Of a DNA stretch of 64,000 nt, positions 34,888 through 43,308 are shown piece after piece. A program made the position numbers and the translations under genes. This stretch comes from Candidatus Scybalocola faecavium. Its GTDB lineage: Bacteria; Bacillota; Clostridia; Lachnospirales; Lachnospiraceae. Positions within the stretch are counted from its first letter, which is position 1. Each line of letters starts with the position of its first letter. The notes under the pieces were generated by a model. It did not search any database, was not told where the DNA came from, and saw only the letters and a list, made by a program, of their open reading frames with translations. The stretch is taken from NCBI GenBank assembly GCA_018713145.1, contig DVFP01000013.1:180153-244152 (forward strand). Reading direction: 5' to 3'.

Positions 34888-35442
34888 ATGGATGAGAGAA
34901 TTAAAACTTATGAGTCAAAGATGAAAAAAACTCTGGAGAGCCTTGACAAAGAGTATGCATCCATCCGGGCAGGACGTGCAAACCCTCATGTTTTAGACAA
35001 GCTTGTTGTGGATTACTATGGTTCTCCCACACCCATCCAGCAGGTGGGCAATATTTCCGTTCCGGAGGCACGGATGATCGTGATCCAGCCTTGGGAGTCA
35101 AAACTGATCAAAGATATTGAAAAAGCCATTCTTGCATCCGATATTGGTATTACCCCGACAAATGACGGCAAGAGCATCCGTCTGGTATTCCCTGAGCTTA
35201 CTGAAGAGCGCAGAAAGGAACTGGCCAAAGATGTTAAGAAAAAAGGCGAAGGTGCGAAAGTTGCTGTCCGCAATATTCGCCGGGATGCCAACGATGCATT
35301 TAAGAAGATGAACAAGGCAAAAGAAATTTCTGAAGATGATTACGCAAACCTGGAAGAAGGAATCCAGAAGATTACAGATAAATACATTGCCGAAGTTGAC
35401 AAAGCTGTAGAAGCTAAGACAAAAGAAGTGCTGACCGTATAA
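34888..35442 (+). CDS. frr: Ribosome recycling factor
   Basis: A 184-residue protein that splits post-termination ribosomes with EF-G. Typical features: SIRAGRANPHVLDKL, YYGSPTPIQQV, ARMIVIQPWE and DVKKKGEGAKVAVRNIRRDA. Length is normal. It follows pyrH by 22 bp, after AGGAGG. Confidence 0.98.
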   Translation: MDERIKTYESKMKKTLESLDKEYASIRAGRANPHVLDKLVVDYYGSPTPIQQVGNISVPEARMIVIQPWESKLIKDIEKAILASDIGITPTNDGKSIRLVFPELTEERRKELAKDVKKKGEGAKVAVRNIRRDANDAFKKMNKAKEISEDDYANLEEGIQKITDKYIAEVDKAVEAKTKEVLTV

Positions 35443-35448
35443 AAGGGA

Positions 35449-35485
35449 GGCTGCTGCCGGAAAAGCGGCAGCAGCCTTTATTGCT
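35449..35485 (+). terminator. Terminator-like hairpin between frr and uppS
   Basis: GGCTGCTGCCG (35449-35459) and CGGCAGCAGCC (35466-35476) form a perfect 11-bp stem followed by TTTATTGCTGTT. It may attenuate transcription into uppS. Confidence 0.65.
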
Positions 35486-35525
35486 GTTACCCGTAAAGCC
35501 CGATTATAAGGAGGGAGTGCTATCA

Positions 35526-36251
35526 ATGGAGAGAGAAATTGACGGTAAAATTTTAAATGTTCCGGAGCATGTGGCTATAATCTTGGATGGAAATGGCCGA
35601 TGGGCAAAAAAAAGACTGATGCCCCGTAATTACGGCCATGCTCAGGGCAGCAAAAACGTGGAAAAAATGTGTGAAGTGGCATGGAATCTGGGGATAAAGT
35701 ATCTGACAGTGTATGCTTTTTCCACAGAAAACTGGAAACGCCCCCAAAAAGAGGTTAATACCCTGATGAAGCTGCTGCGGGACTATTTGACGGATTGTAT
35801 TGAGCGTACATCTAAAAATAATATGCGTGTCCGTATTCTTGGGGATAAAACCGGCCTTTCCGATGACATCCGACAGGCCATTGACCGTCTGGAGGAGGTT
35901 TCCGCAAAAAATACCGGGCTGAATTTTTCTATTGCCTTAAACTACGGAAGCCGTGATGAAATGGTCCGTGCTATGCGTAAAATGGCCAGAGATGTGGCGG
36001 ATGGGAAATTAGCGCCGGATGCTATTACGGAAAATGTATTTGAAGGCTATTTAGATACTGCGGATATTCCGGACCCGGATCTGATGATCCGTACCAGCGG
36101 TGAGCAGCGTTTGTCCAATTTTTTGCTGTGGCAGCTGGCTTATACGGAATTTTATTTTACAGATGTGTTATGGCCGGATTTTAGCCGGGACGATCTGGTG
36201 CGGGCCATAGAGCAGTATAATTCCAGAGACCGGAGATTTGGAGGCGTCTGA
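35526..36251 (+). CDS. uppS: Isoprenyl transferase (undecaprenyl diphosphate synthase)
   Basis: A 241-residue cis-prenyltransferase making the C55 lipid carrier for peptidoglycan. Motifs: AIILDGNGRWAKKR, GHAQGSKNV, YAFSTENWKRP, LMIRTSGEQRLSNFLLWQ and FTDVLWPDF. The start is ATG 35526 after AAGGAGGG; an upstream TTG frame is not supported. It is followed 2 bp later by cdsA. Confidence 0.96.
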   Translation: MEREIDGKILNVPEHVAIILDGNGRWAKKRLMPRNYGHAQGSKNVEKMCEVAWNLGIKYLTVYAFSTENWKRPQKEVNTLMKLLRDYLTDCIERTSKNNMRVRILGDKTGLSDDIRQAIDRLEEVSAKNTGLNFSIALNYGSRDEMVRAMRKMARDVADGKLAPDAITENVFEGYLDTADIPDPDLMIRTSGEQRLSNFLLWQLAYTEFYFTDVLWPDFSRDDLVRAIEQYNSRDRRFGGV

Positions 36252-36253
36252 TT

Positions 36254-37066
36254 ATGTTTTTTACTCGGCTCATCAGCGGCATTGTGCTGCTGGCGATTAT
36301 GATCGCCGCCATGATCCTGGGCGGGAATGTGTTATTTTTTATCACAGCCCTTTTGGCCTTTATAGGTTTATATGAGCTTTATAAAACATATAATATACAC
36401 AAAAATATGTTAGGCTATACAGGGCTGGCCGGGGCTGTGATCTATGCGGCTCTGGTAAGAATCAGTATTTTTTACGGGGAAGCTGAGCTGCCTATGGCTG
36501 CCCTTATTGCAGCCTTTCTGCTGATTATGTTTGTCTATGTGTTTGCCTTTCCGAAATTTAAGGCAGACCAGGCTGCTTTTGCTGTTTTCGGGCTGGTGTA
36601 TGTACCGGTACTTCTTTTATGTATGTATCAGGTGCGGTGTTTGGAGGACGGATTGTTTTTGACCCCATTGATCTTTGTTAGTGCCTGGGGAAATGATACG
36701 TGTGCCTATTGTGTGGGCCGTTTGATAGGACGGCACAAAATGGCTCCGGTGCTCAGCCCGAAAAAAAGTGTGGAAGGAGCTATCGGCGGTGTGGCCGGGG
36801 CTGTGATCCTTGGAATCTTATACGGGTATTTTCTTAAGGAGCAAATGTCAAGCCTGGAAAGTCCGGTGGTTCTTTGCGCCATTATTTGCGGTGTCGGAGC
36901 GCTGATCGCTATGGTTGGGGATCTGGCGGCATCTGCTGTTAAAAGGAATCAGGGAATTAAAGACTATGGTAAGCTGATTCCGGGGCATGGCGGTGTTATG
37001 GATCGTTTTGACAGTATTTTATTTACAGCGCCGGTGGTTTATTTCCTGGCTTTATTTTTAGGATAA
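36254..37066 (+). CDS. cdsA: Phosphatidate cytidylyltransferase
   Basis: A 270-residue membrane enzyme forming CDP-diacylglycerol. It has about eight hydrophobic segments and the family signature near the C-terminus, beginning GDLAASAVKRNQGIKDYG and continuing with LIPGHGGVMDRFDS. It starts immediately after uppS. Confidence 0.95.
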   Translation: MFFTRLISGIVLLAIMIAAMILGGNVLFFITALLAFIGLYELYKTYNIHKNMLGYTGLAGAVIYAALVRISIFYGEAELPMAALIAAFLLIMFVYVFAFPKFKADQAAFAVFGLVYVPVLLLCMYQVRCLEDGLFLTPLIFVSAWGNDTCAYCVGRLIGRHKMAPVLSPKKSVEGAIGGVAGAVILGILYGYFLKEQMSSLESPVVLCAIICGVGALIAMVGDLAASAVKRNQGIKDYGKLIPGHGGVMDRFDSILFTAPVVYFLALFLG

Positions 37067-37231
37067 ACAGCGTAACCTGTTCAGCTGGGGCCGGGCATTT
37101 AATGCTCCGGCCGGAAGAACGTGATTCAGGAATGGAAAAATCCCATGGCCAAAGGCGATTTTAAAAGGATTTTTGCATAGAACCGTTTGGCTGGCAGAAG
37201 GGTTACTAAACGGCAGAAATGAGGTGTCGCG

Positions 37232-38374
37232 ATGAAATATATTTCGATTTTAGGTTCTACCGGTTCCATAGGGACTCAGACCCTGGATATTGTGGAAAAT
37301 AATAACGACCTGTGTGTCCGCGGACTGGCCGCAGGCCGCAATGTAAAACTTTTGGAGGAGCAGATCCGAAAATTCCGCCCGGTGGTGGCAGCCCTTTGGG
37401 ATGAGAAGGACGCAGCGGATCTTCGCGGCCGTGTGGCGGACCTGCCGGTAAAGATCCTATCCGGCATGGATGGTCTGATCCAGGTGGTCACAGAGGAAAT
37501 GACTCAGATCGTTGTTACAGCTATTGTGGGAATGATCGGGATCCGTCCCACAATGGAGGCCATTAAAGCAGGAAAGGATATTGCCCTGGCCAACAAAGAA
37601 ACACTTGTTACAGCAGGCCATCTGATCATGCCTCTGGCAAAGGCCCACGGGGGGCAGATTCTTCCGGTGGACAGCGAGCACTCGGCTATTTTCCAGTGCC
37701 TTCAGGGCTTTGAAAAGTCTAAGGTGCGCAAGATCCTTTTAACCGCTTCCGGCGGCCCTTTTAGGACCCGGACACGGGAATCTCTTAAGGATATTCAGGT
37801 GGAAGATGCTTTAAAGCATCCCAATTGGGTCATGGGGAGAAAGATCACCATTGACTCAGCGACTATGGTAAATAAAGGTTTGGAAGTGATGGAGGCCCGA
37901 TGGCTGTTTAATGTGGGACTGGATCAGATCCAGGTGGTGGTCCATCCGCAAAGTATCATCCATTCAGCCGTGGAATATGTGGACGGTGCAGTGATTGCTC
38001 AGCTGGGGACTCCGGATATGCGCCTGCCGATCCAGTATGCATTATTTTATCCTAAACGTCGTTATTTAAACAGCAAGCCCCTGGATCTGTTTCAGGTGGG
38101 AACCATGACTTTTGAAGCCCCAAGACTGGATGTGTTTGAAGGCCTGGCATTAGCCTATGAGGCGGCAAGGGCGGGCGGTTCTATGCCCACAGTGTTTAAT
38201 GCGGCCAATGAACGGGCTGTGGCCAAGTTTTTAAATCGTGAAATCGGATTTTTAGATATTGTCAGGATCATACGTCAGGCCATGGAGCATCATCAGGTGA
38301 TCGTAAATCCGGATCTGGATCAGATCCTTGATACAGAACAGCAAACCTACGATTTTATTGAAAGCAGGTGGTAA
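37232..38374 (+). CDS. dxr: 1-deoxy-D-xylulose 5-phosphate reductoisomerase
   Basis: A 380-residue NADPH enzyme of the MEP isoprenoid pathway. Motifs: the nucleotide-binding LGSTGSIGTQTLDIV, NKETLVTAGHL, the metal and substrate loop PVDSEHSAIFQ, TASGGPFR, KHPNWVMGRKITIDSATM and VVHPQSIIHSAVEY. Length is normal. The 165 bp before it contain a GC-rich hairpin-forming stretch but no gene. Confidence 0.97.
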   Translation: MKYISILGSTGSIGTQTLDIVENNNDLCVRGLAAGRNVKLLEEQIRKFRPVVAALWDEKDAADLRGRVADLPVKILSGMDGLIQVVTEEMTQIVVTAIVGMIGIRPTMEAIKAGKDIALANKETLVTAGHLIMPLAKAHGGQILPVDSEHSAIFQCLQGFEKSKVRKILLTASGGPFRTRTRESLKDIQVEDALKHPNWVMGRKITIDSATMVNKGLEVMEARWLFNVGLDQIQVVVHPQSIIHSAVEYVDGAVIAQLGTPDMRLPIQYALFYPKRRYLNSKPLDLFQVGTMTFEAPRLDVFEGLALAYEAARAGGSMPTVFNAANERAVAKFLNREIGFLDIVRIIRQAMEHHQVIVNPDLDQILDTEQQTYDFIESRW

Positions 38375-38375
38375 T

Positions 38376-39407
38376 TTGGGGATTATCCTCGCAATTATAA
38401 TATTCAGCGTGATCATTATCATCCATGAGCTGGGCCATTTCCTCCTGGCAAAGCAGCACGGCATCACAGTCACAGAGTTTGCTGTGGGAATGGGGCCGAA
38501 GCTGTGGTCCTTTAAAAGGGGAGAAACAGTGTATGCTCTGAAAATGATCCCTTTTGGCGGTTCATGTATGATGCTTGGCGAAGACGAAGATGCCCCGGAT
38601 GAAGGCAGTTTTAATACAAAATCTGTGTGGGCCAGGATGAGCGTTGTCCTGGCAGGGCCTATTTTTAATTTTCTCCTGGCATTTATATTTGCCATGATCA
38701 TTTTGGCAAATACCGGATTTCAGAATACTGCCGTGGGGACGGTAGAGGAAGGCACTCCTGCCGCCGAGGCGGGCCTTCAGGCCGGGGATGTGATCACACG
38801 CATTGGAAATGAAAGGGTCCATCTGTTTAAGGAATTAAGCCTATATATGTACCTTCATCCAAATGAGCCTTATCATATTACCTACAGCCGTGACGGAGAG
38901 TCTATGGAAACCACAATAACTCCGTTTTTTGACGAGGAAACCGGCTCTTATCGGATCGGTATTGTCAGTGCTCCTTATGAAAAGGCAAATATTGTGCAGC
39001 TTTTTGAGTACGGCTTTTATGAAGTCAAGTATAATATTACCACAGTGATCAAAAGCCTTGGCATGTTGTTTACCGGACAGCTGACCCGGGATGATGTGGC
39101 AGGACCGGTAGGAATCGTCACCATTATAGATGACAGCTACCAGGCGTCAAAATCCTATGGTGTGATGAATGTTTTTCTTGTAATGAGCCAGTTGATCGTT
39201 ATGCTCAGCGCCAATCTGGGCGTCATGAATCTTCTTCCCGTTCCGGCCCTGGACGGAGGACGCTTTTTATTCCTTGTAGTAGAGGCTATCCGAGGAAAGC
39301 CGATCAATCGGGAAAAGGAAGGGCTTGTAAACTTTATCGGATTCGCCCTTTTAATGGTGCTGATGGTATTTATTCTGTTTAACGATGTATCCCGGTTATT
39401 TACATGA
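38376..39407 (+). CDS. rseP: Site-2 intramembrane metalloprotease
   Basis: A 343-residue RseP/RasP-type protease. The start is assigned to TTG 38376, one base after the dxr stop, with AGGTGG at 38366-38371. That places the first membrane segment (IILAIIIFSVIIII) directly before the zinc motif HELGH. A PDZ domain lies at about residues 110-190 (GTPAAEAGLQAGDVITRIG), and the second zinc motif is in NLLPVPALDGGR. It cleaves anti-sigma factors and leftover signal peptides. Confidence 0.95.
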   Translation: MGIILAIIIFSVIIIIHELGHFLLAKQHGITVTEFAVGMGPKLWSFKRGETVYALKMIPFGGSCMMLGEDEDAPDEGSFNTKSVWARMSVVLAGPIFNFLLAFIFAMIILANTGFQNTAVGTVEEGTPAAEAGLQAGDVITRIGNERVHLFKELSLYMYLHPNEPYHITYSRDGESMETTITPFFDEETGSYRIGIVSAPYEKANIVQLFEYGFYEVKYNITTVIKSLGMLFTGQLTRDDVAGPVGIVTIIDDSYQASKSYGVMNVFLVMSQLIVMLSANLGVMNLLPVPALDGGRFLFLVVEAIRGKPINREKEGLVNFIGFALLMVLMVFILFNDVSRLFT

Positions 39408-39458
39408 CATGGGAAGTTTTCGGGAAATCTTGAAGTTTTTACAGAAGGATCTATATTT

Positions 39459-39488
39459 GCCCCGCTGCCTGGCAGCGGGGTGTTTTTT
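39459..39488 (+). terminator. Intrinsic terminator after rseP
   Basis: CCCCGCTGCC (39460-39469) and GGCAGCGGGG (39471-39480) form a 10-bp stem followed by TGTTTTTT. Confidence 0.88.
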
Positions 39489-39534
39489 CGAAATAAACAG
39501 CCCTGCCAATGTTAAAAGTGTTCCGATCTATCTA

Positions 39535-39563
39535 TTCCCATAAGTGAACGGTTATAGTATAAT
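39535..39563 (+). promoter_or_regulatory. Predicted promoter of the LysR regulator gene
   Basis: TTCCCA (39535-39540), a 17-bp spacer and TATAAT (39558-39563). A dyad ATAA/TTAT flanks GTGAACGG within the spacer and could be an autoregulatory site. Confidence 0.6.
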
Positions 39564-39642
39564 AGAACCAGCGACAAATCGGAGTTTGGAGAAATAAATA
39601 GGGACGTATTTATTAAAAATGTGATCTAAGGAGGAACAGGCT

Positions 39643-40545
39643 ATGCTGCTCAGGCAAATGAAATATTTTGTCGCGGTGATCGACTGCAACAGCTTTACAG
39701 AGGCCGCTGAACAATGCTACATTTCTCAATCGGCTATTTCCCAGCAGATTCAGTCGCTGGAGCGAGAACTGGGGGTAGAGCTGATCCATCGGGAAAACCG
39801 GAGATTTACCATCACGCCTACAGGTCAGCATTTTTATTCCCATTGCAAGGCTATCCTGGGCCAGGTGGACGATATGATCCGGGAGACGAAGCGTCTGGGC
39901 CAAGACAAGGAATTACAGCTTCGCATTGGGTATCTGCGCTGTTACAGCGGGTTGGAACTGTATCAGGCGGTAGCGGAATTTTCCAGGCTGTACCCGGAGG
40001 TTTCCATTAATATCGTCAACGGTACTCATGAAGAACTCTATGATCTGCTGCGCTTTGGCGGCGTGGATCTGGTGCTGAACGACCAGCGCCGGGCGTTTTC
40101 CAATAAATATATCAATTATGAGCTGATGCAGTGCGGATGTTACGCTGAGCTCTCGACGAATCATCCTCTCAGCGGACAGAATCAGGTCCGCCTGGAGCAG
40201 CTTCAGGGCACCCCTTGTATCCTGATCGCTTCCCGGGAGCAGCGGAATACAGAGCGGGAATATTATCAGAATACTTTGGGCTTTGGCGGGAGCTATCTGT
40301 TTGCGGATAACCTGGAAGAAGGACGGCTTCTGGTTTTGAGCAACCGCGGTTTTCTCCCGGTGGAAAGTGTGGGGACTCTGCCTCCTCCGAGCGCTTCTAT
40401 TCAGCGGCTCCCCATTTATCAGGGAGAACAGCAGATCATGCGCAACTACTGCGCATTTTGGCGCAAGGATCAGACCAACTACTACATGGAAGAATTTGCG
40501 GATCTTTTGAAGAAATTAATGACCCGGGATAAGCAGGGCGAATAA
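39643..40545 (+). CDS. LysR-family transcriptional regulator
   Basis: A 300-residue regulator. The N-terminal winged helix is clear (MKYFVAVIDCNSFTEAAEQ, SQSAISQQIQSLERELG, HRENRRFTITPTG), followed by a helix linker and an inducer-binding domain (about 90-295). Matching T-N11-A boxes lie upstream of the adjacent aldo/keto reductase gene and of the flavodoxin remnant, so these are its likely targets. The inducer is unknown. Confidence 0.92.
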   Translation: MLLRQMKYFVAVIDCNSFTEAAEQCYISQSAISQQIQSLERELGVELIHRENRRFTITPTGQHFYSHCKAILGQVDDMIRETKRLGQDKELQLRIGYLRCYSGLELYQAVAEFSRLYPEVSINIVNGTHEELYDLLRFGGVDLVLNDQRRAFSNKYINYELMQCGCYAELSTNHPLSGQNQVRLEQLQGTPCILIASREQRNTEREYYQNTLGFGGSYLFADNLEEGRLLVLSNRGFLPVESVGTLPPPSASIQRLPIYQGEQQIMRNYCAFWRKDQTNYYMEEFADLLKKLMTRDKQGE

Positions 40546-40572
40546 ATCGGCCATCAGAATCAGAGCAGAAAG

Positions 40573-40608
40573 AAGCTGACAGTTAATGAGAAAACTGCCG
40601 GCTTTTTT
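40573..40608 (+). terminator. Intrinsic terminator after the LysR gene
   Basis: AAGCTGACAGTT (40573-40584) pairs with AACTGCCGGCTT (40593-40604) with one mismatch and one wobble, followed by a run of T (40603-40608). Confidence 0.75.
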
Positions 40609-40615
40609 ATTTCAC

Positions 40616-40630
40616 ATAAGCTGGGCTAAT
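40616..40630 (+). promoter_or_regulatory. LysR-type T-N11-A box 1
   Basis: ATAAGCTGGGCTAAT is an interrupted dyad (AT-n-AGC-nnn-GCT-n-AT). Its centre is about 64 bp upstream of the expected transcription start of the reductase gene, the usual position of a LysR recognition site. An almost identical copy precedes the flavodoxin gene. Confidence 0.75.
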
Positions 40631-40651
40631 GGAAATCTTCCAGAATCCAGA

Positions 40652-40680
40652 TTGAAAGAAAATCGCCCAAATTATACAAT
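40652..40680 (+). promoter_or_regulatory. Predicted promoter of the aldo/keto reductase gene
   Basis: TTGAAA (40652-40657), a 17-bp spacer and TACAAT (40675-40680), with the LysR-type box directly upstream. Confidence 0.65.
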
Positions 40681-40731
40681 AAATATTAACAAAAGATACC
40701 TTTTTGAAAATACCAGAAGGAGGAATACAAG

Positions 40732-41865
40732 ATGATGCAAAAGAGAAAAGTGGATTTCGGCTTTGGATGTATGCGCTTGCCCACCTTGCAGGCGGATGTG
40801 CCGGACTCTTTTGACTATGAAAAAATTGAGCAGCTTTTTGATACCTTCCTGGCGAAGGGGTTTACCTATTTTGACACGGCCTATACCTATCATGGTTACC
40901 ATGCCGAGGAAGCAGTGCGAAAGGCGTTGGTAGAGCGGCACCCAAGAGAGAGTTTCCAGTTGGTGACCAAAATGCCGCTGCGGGATTTCAAGGATGAGGA
41001 GGATTTGGAACAGATCTTCCATGAACAGCTTGCCCACTGCGGCGTAGAGTATTTTGACTATTATCTGCTGCATAACATGGGCACTAATGTCTATGAGAAA
41101 TGTAAGAAGTATCATGCTTTTGATTTTGTGGCGCGGAAGAAAGCGGAGGGAAAGATCCGCCAGGTTGGAATGTCCTTCCACGACACGCCGGAACTGTTAG
41201 AGGAAATATTGGAACAGTTCGGGGAAAAGCTGGACTTTGTTCAGTTACAGATCAACTATGTGGATTGGGAGCAGCCAAATGTTCAGTCCCGTCGGTGCCT
41301 GGAAGTGGCAAGAAAATACGGTAAGCCTGTCACGGTCATGGAGCCCTGCAAAGGCGGCACCCTGGTAAACCTGCCCCAGGAGGCGGAAAAATTGCTCCGG
41401 CAAGTCCGGCCCCAGGATTCCAATGCCAGTTGGGCGCTGCGCTTTGCCGCAAGCCAGGAGGGTGTCACCCGGGTGCTTTCGGGAATGAACTCCTTGGAAC
41501 AGGTGGAGGATAACTGTGCTACATTCCGGCACTTTGAGCCAATCACACAACCGGAAGAAGCGGTTATTGAAAAAGTGCGTCAAATCATTGAGGCGAACAC
41601 GCCCATTCCTTGCACGGGCTGCGCTTACTGCACGCATGGTTGTCCTAAACAGATCGCCATTCCGCAGTATTTTGCCCTGTATAACAGTGTGTCTCGCACT
41701 ACCGGCAGTTTTTCCAGCCAAAATGTGTACTACAATAATATTTTCCTTAAGCATGGCAAGGCTTCCGACTGCGTCGGCTGCGGTCAGTGCGAAAAAGCCT
41801 GCCCTCAGCACTTGCCCATCCGGGAACATCTGAAAGAAGTGGCCGGGAAATTTGAGACGGTGTAG
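40732..41865 (+). CDS. Aldo/keto reductase with C-terminal ferredoxin-type domain
   Basis: A 377-residue oxidoreductase. Residues 1-270 are an AKR barrel (GFGCMRLPT, the tyrosine in FDTAYTYHG, the lysine in LVTKMPL, QINYVDWEQ, SNASWALRFAAS). The C-terminal part carries two cysteine clusters (CTGCAYCTHGCP and CVGCGQCEKACP) for 4Fe-4S centres. Such proteins reduce carbonyl or quinone substrates with ferredoxin or flavodoxin; a flavodoxin gene once lay nearby. It is intact, has its own LysR-controlled promoter and is followed immediately by a decayed paralogue. Confidence 0.92.
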   Translation: MMQKRKVDFGFGCMRLPTLQADVPDSFDYEKIEQLFDTFLAKGFTYFDTAYTYHGYHAEEAVRKALVERHPRESFQLVTKMPLRDFKDEEDLEQIFHEQLAHCGVEYFDYYLLHNMGTNVYEKCKKYHAFDFVARKKAEGKIRQVGMSFHDTPELLEEILEQFGEKLDFVQLQINYVDWEQPNVQSRRCLEVARKYGKPVTVMEPCKGGTLVNLPQEAEKLLRQVRPQDSNASWALRFAASQEGVTRVLSGMNSLEQVEDNCATFRHFEPITQPEEAVIEKVRQIIEANTPIPCTGCAYCTHGCPKQIAIPQYFALYNSVSRTTGSFSSQNVYYNNIFLKHGKASDCVGCGQCEKACPQHLPIREHLKEVAGKFETV

Positions 41866-42483
41866 CTGCAGATCAACTATCTGGACTGGGACAACGAAAG
41901 CATCCAGTCCCGGAAGTGCTATGAAGTGGCCAGAAAGCACGACAAGCCTGTTATTGTCATGGAACCCATCAAGGGCGGCACGCTGGTCAACCTCCCGAAA
42001 AAGGCAGAGCAGCTTTTCCGGTCCTGCGACCCGGTAGTTTCCAACGCCAGTTGGGCCTTACGTTTTGCCGCCAGCCACGAAGGCGTCATGATGGTGCTTT
42101 CCGGCATGAACAGCATGGAGCAGTTGGAGGACAATATCCGCACCATGAAGGATTTCCGTCCCATGAATGAGGAGGAGAAGGCACTTTGCGCCCAGGCAGC
42201 CCGGATCATCCAGGGGGAGCTTACGATCCCATGTACAGGCTGTGGCTACTGCACAGTGCAGTGTCCCAGGAACATTCCTATCCCGGAATATTTTGCCCTG
42301 TTCCAGCACGGTTACATGACTACCCAGATGGTCTACTACTACAACCTGACCCAGACCCATCCCAAGGCCGGGGATTGTATCGGCTGCCGCTAGTGCGAAA
42401 AACACTGTCCCCAGCATATTGAGATCACCCGGAACTTGAAAGAAATCTCGGAGAAGTTCGATGGCTTTAAGGGATGGCGTTAA
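41866..42483 (+). pseudogene. Truncated second aldo/keto reductase with internal stop
   Basis: Directly after the stop of the intact reductase the frame continues as the C-terminal half of a paralogue: LQINYLDWDNESIQSRKCYE aligns to LQINYVDWEQPNVQSRRCLE of the intact copy. Both 4Fe-4S clusters are present, but the second is broken by TAG at 42391-42393 (CIGCR-stop-CEKHCP, where the intact gene has CVGCGQCEKACP). The frame then resumes to TAA at 42481. The N-terminal half is missing, indicating a deletion between tandem copies followed by a nonsense mutation. Confidence 0.9.
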
Positions 42484-42563
42484 AAGAAAAATCTGACTGG
42501 ATCAGGCCCCATTGTTTCTAACAGCTTTGGCATCCGTATTAGGAGCGCCAGAGCTGTTTTCGC

Positions 42564-42578
42564 ATAAGCTGCGCTAAT
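42564..42578 (+). promoter_or_regulatory. LysR-type T-N11-A box 2
   Basis: ATAAGCTGCGCTAAT differs from box 1 (40616-40630) at one position and lies 82 bp before the flavodoxin start. A consensus -35 is not evident after it, which fits activator dependence. Confidence 0.75.
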
Positions 42579-42660
42579 CAAATATTTTTAAAAGTGAAAT
42601 TGCTGATTTTCTTAGTAAAATAGAAGATAGAAAATAGAAAATAAACCGGAGGTATTACCT

Positions 42661-42813
42661 ATGAGCAAAACATTGATTGTATATTATTCCCGCAAGGGTG
42701 AGAACTATGTCAACGGCAGTGTGCGGAACCTGCCCAAGGGAAACACCCGCCCGGAGCTAAAGGCATATCCGGACAGCCTGGATGGGTACGACACCATCTT
42801 TTTGGGCTTTCCT
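42661..42813 (+). pseudogene. Flavodoxin gene, 5' fragment
   Basis: It encodes MSKTLIVYYSRKGENYVNGS and then, after KGNT, RPELKAYPDSLDGYDTIFLG and FP. This is the FMN-binding start of a flavodoxin, with the middle segment between KGNT and RPEL apparently deleted in frame (about 40 residues compared with the usual length). The frame is cut after the proline codon at 42811 by the insertion and runs into a stop at 42841. The 3' part lies at 48463-48696. The ribosome site CGGAGG is intact. Confidence 0.87.
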
Positions 42814-42820
42814 AAACTGG
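42810..42820 (+). repeat. Left direct repeat of the insertion (att-like)
   Basis: TCCTAAACTGG matches TCCTTAACTGG at 48458-48468 in 10 of 11 positions. Confidence 0.75.
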
Positions 42821-42835
42821 AGCAGGGTTTTACCC

Positions 42836-42906
42836 GTGTATAGCGTTTGAAAAATGAGGCAGAAAACTACGCTATACACAAATAGAAAGACATACTGTGT
42901 ATAGCG
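42836..42906. repeat. Three copies of GTGTATAGCG near the left end
   Basis: Direct copies at 42836-42845 and 42897-42906 and an inverted copy (CGCTATACAC) at 42870-42879, all exact. Clustered short repeats inside one end resemble recombinase or excisionase arm sites. Confidence 0.75.
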
Positions 42907-42989
42907 ATGATATAGATAAAGAGTGAAAGTCAACTCTAAATATGAAAAGATATTGTTGGATGTGTTGCTTTCCTGCGACAGAAAGAGAT

Positions 42990-43138
42990 TTCCACTAGGA
43001 TATTCAGATATCGGTGCAACGATGAATACCTATATGTACCTGAGAGCAGAAGATGTTGCGGATGAATTGTAGCCAGCAAAGAAGGAAAAGTTCAAAGGAG
43101 AGAATCCTGTTTCTCAGAAAATGTTCCGGGCAATTTAA
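42990..43138 (+). pseudogene. Remnant of a tyrosine recombinase C-terminus
   Basis: The frame PLGYSDIGATMNTYMYL, then RAEDVADEL-stop and, in the same frame, GENPVSQKMFRAI-stop resembles the last part of phage-type integrases (LGHSDIGTTMNTYTHL...). The GH has become GY, TAG interrupts at 43070-43072, and the upstream catalytic part is absent. The rest of 42844-43308 holds only the short repeats and a promoter. Confidence 0.7.
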
Positions 43139-43243
43139 TATAGAAAGAACACATTGGTGCTCTGCTAGAGTAGGGATATAAAGTACTTTAGTGGAGCTTT
43201 TTATGCGACTGGATAAAAGTATGTAGTGGCAATGTGATTTTCT

Positions 43244-43252
43244 TGTTATAAT
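43244..43252 (+). promoter_or_regulatory. Extended -10 promoter of the STAND gene
   Basis: TGTTATAAT (TG at 43244-43245, TATAAT at 43247-43252) lies 57 bp upstream of the start; no good -35 is seen. Confidence 0.55.
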
Positions 43253-43308
43253 AAGACATACGGAGTTTTTACTTCGAAATTTAGTTTTTGTAGAGGACGG
43301 AGGTATAT

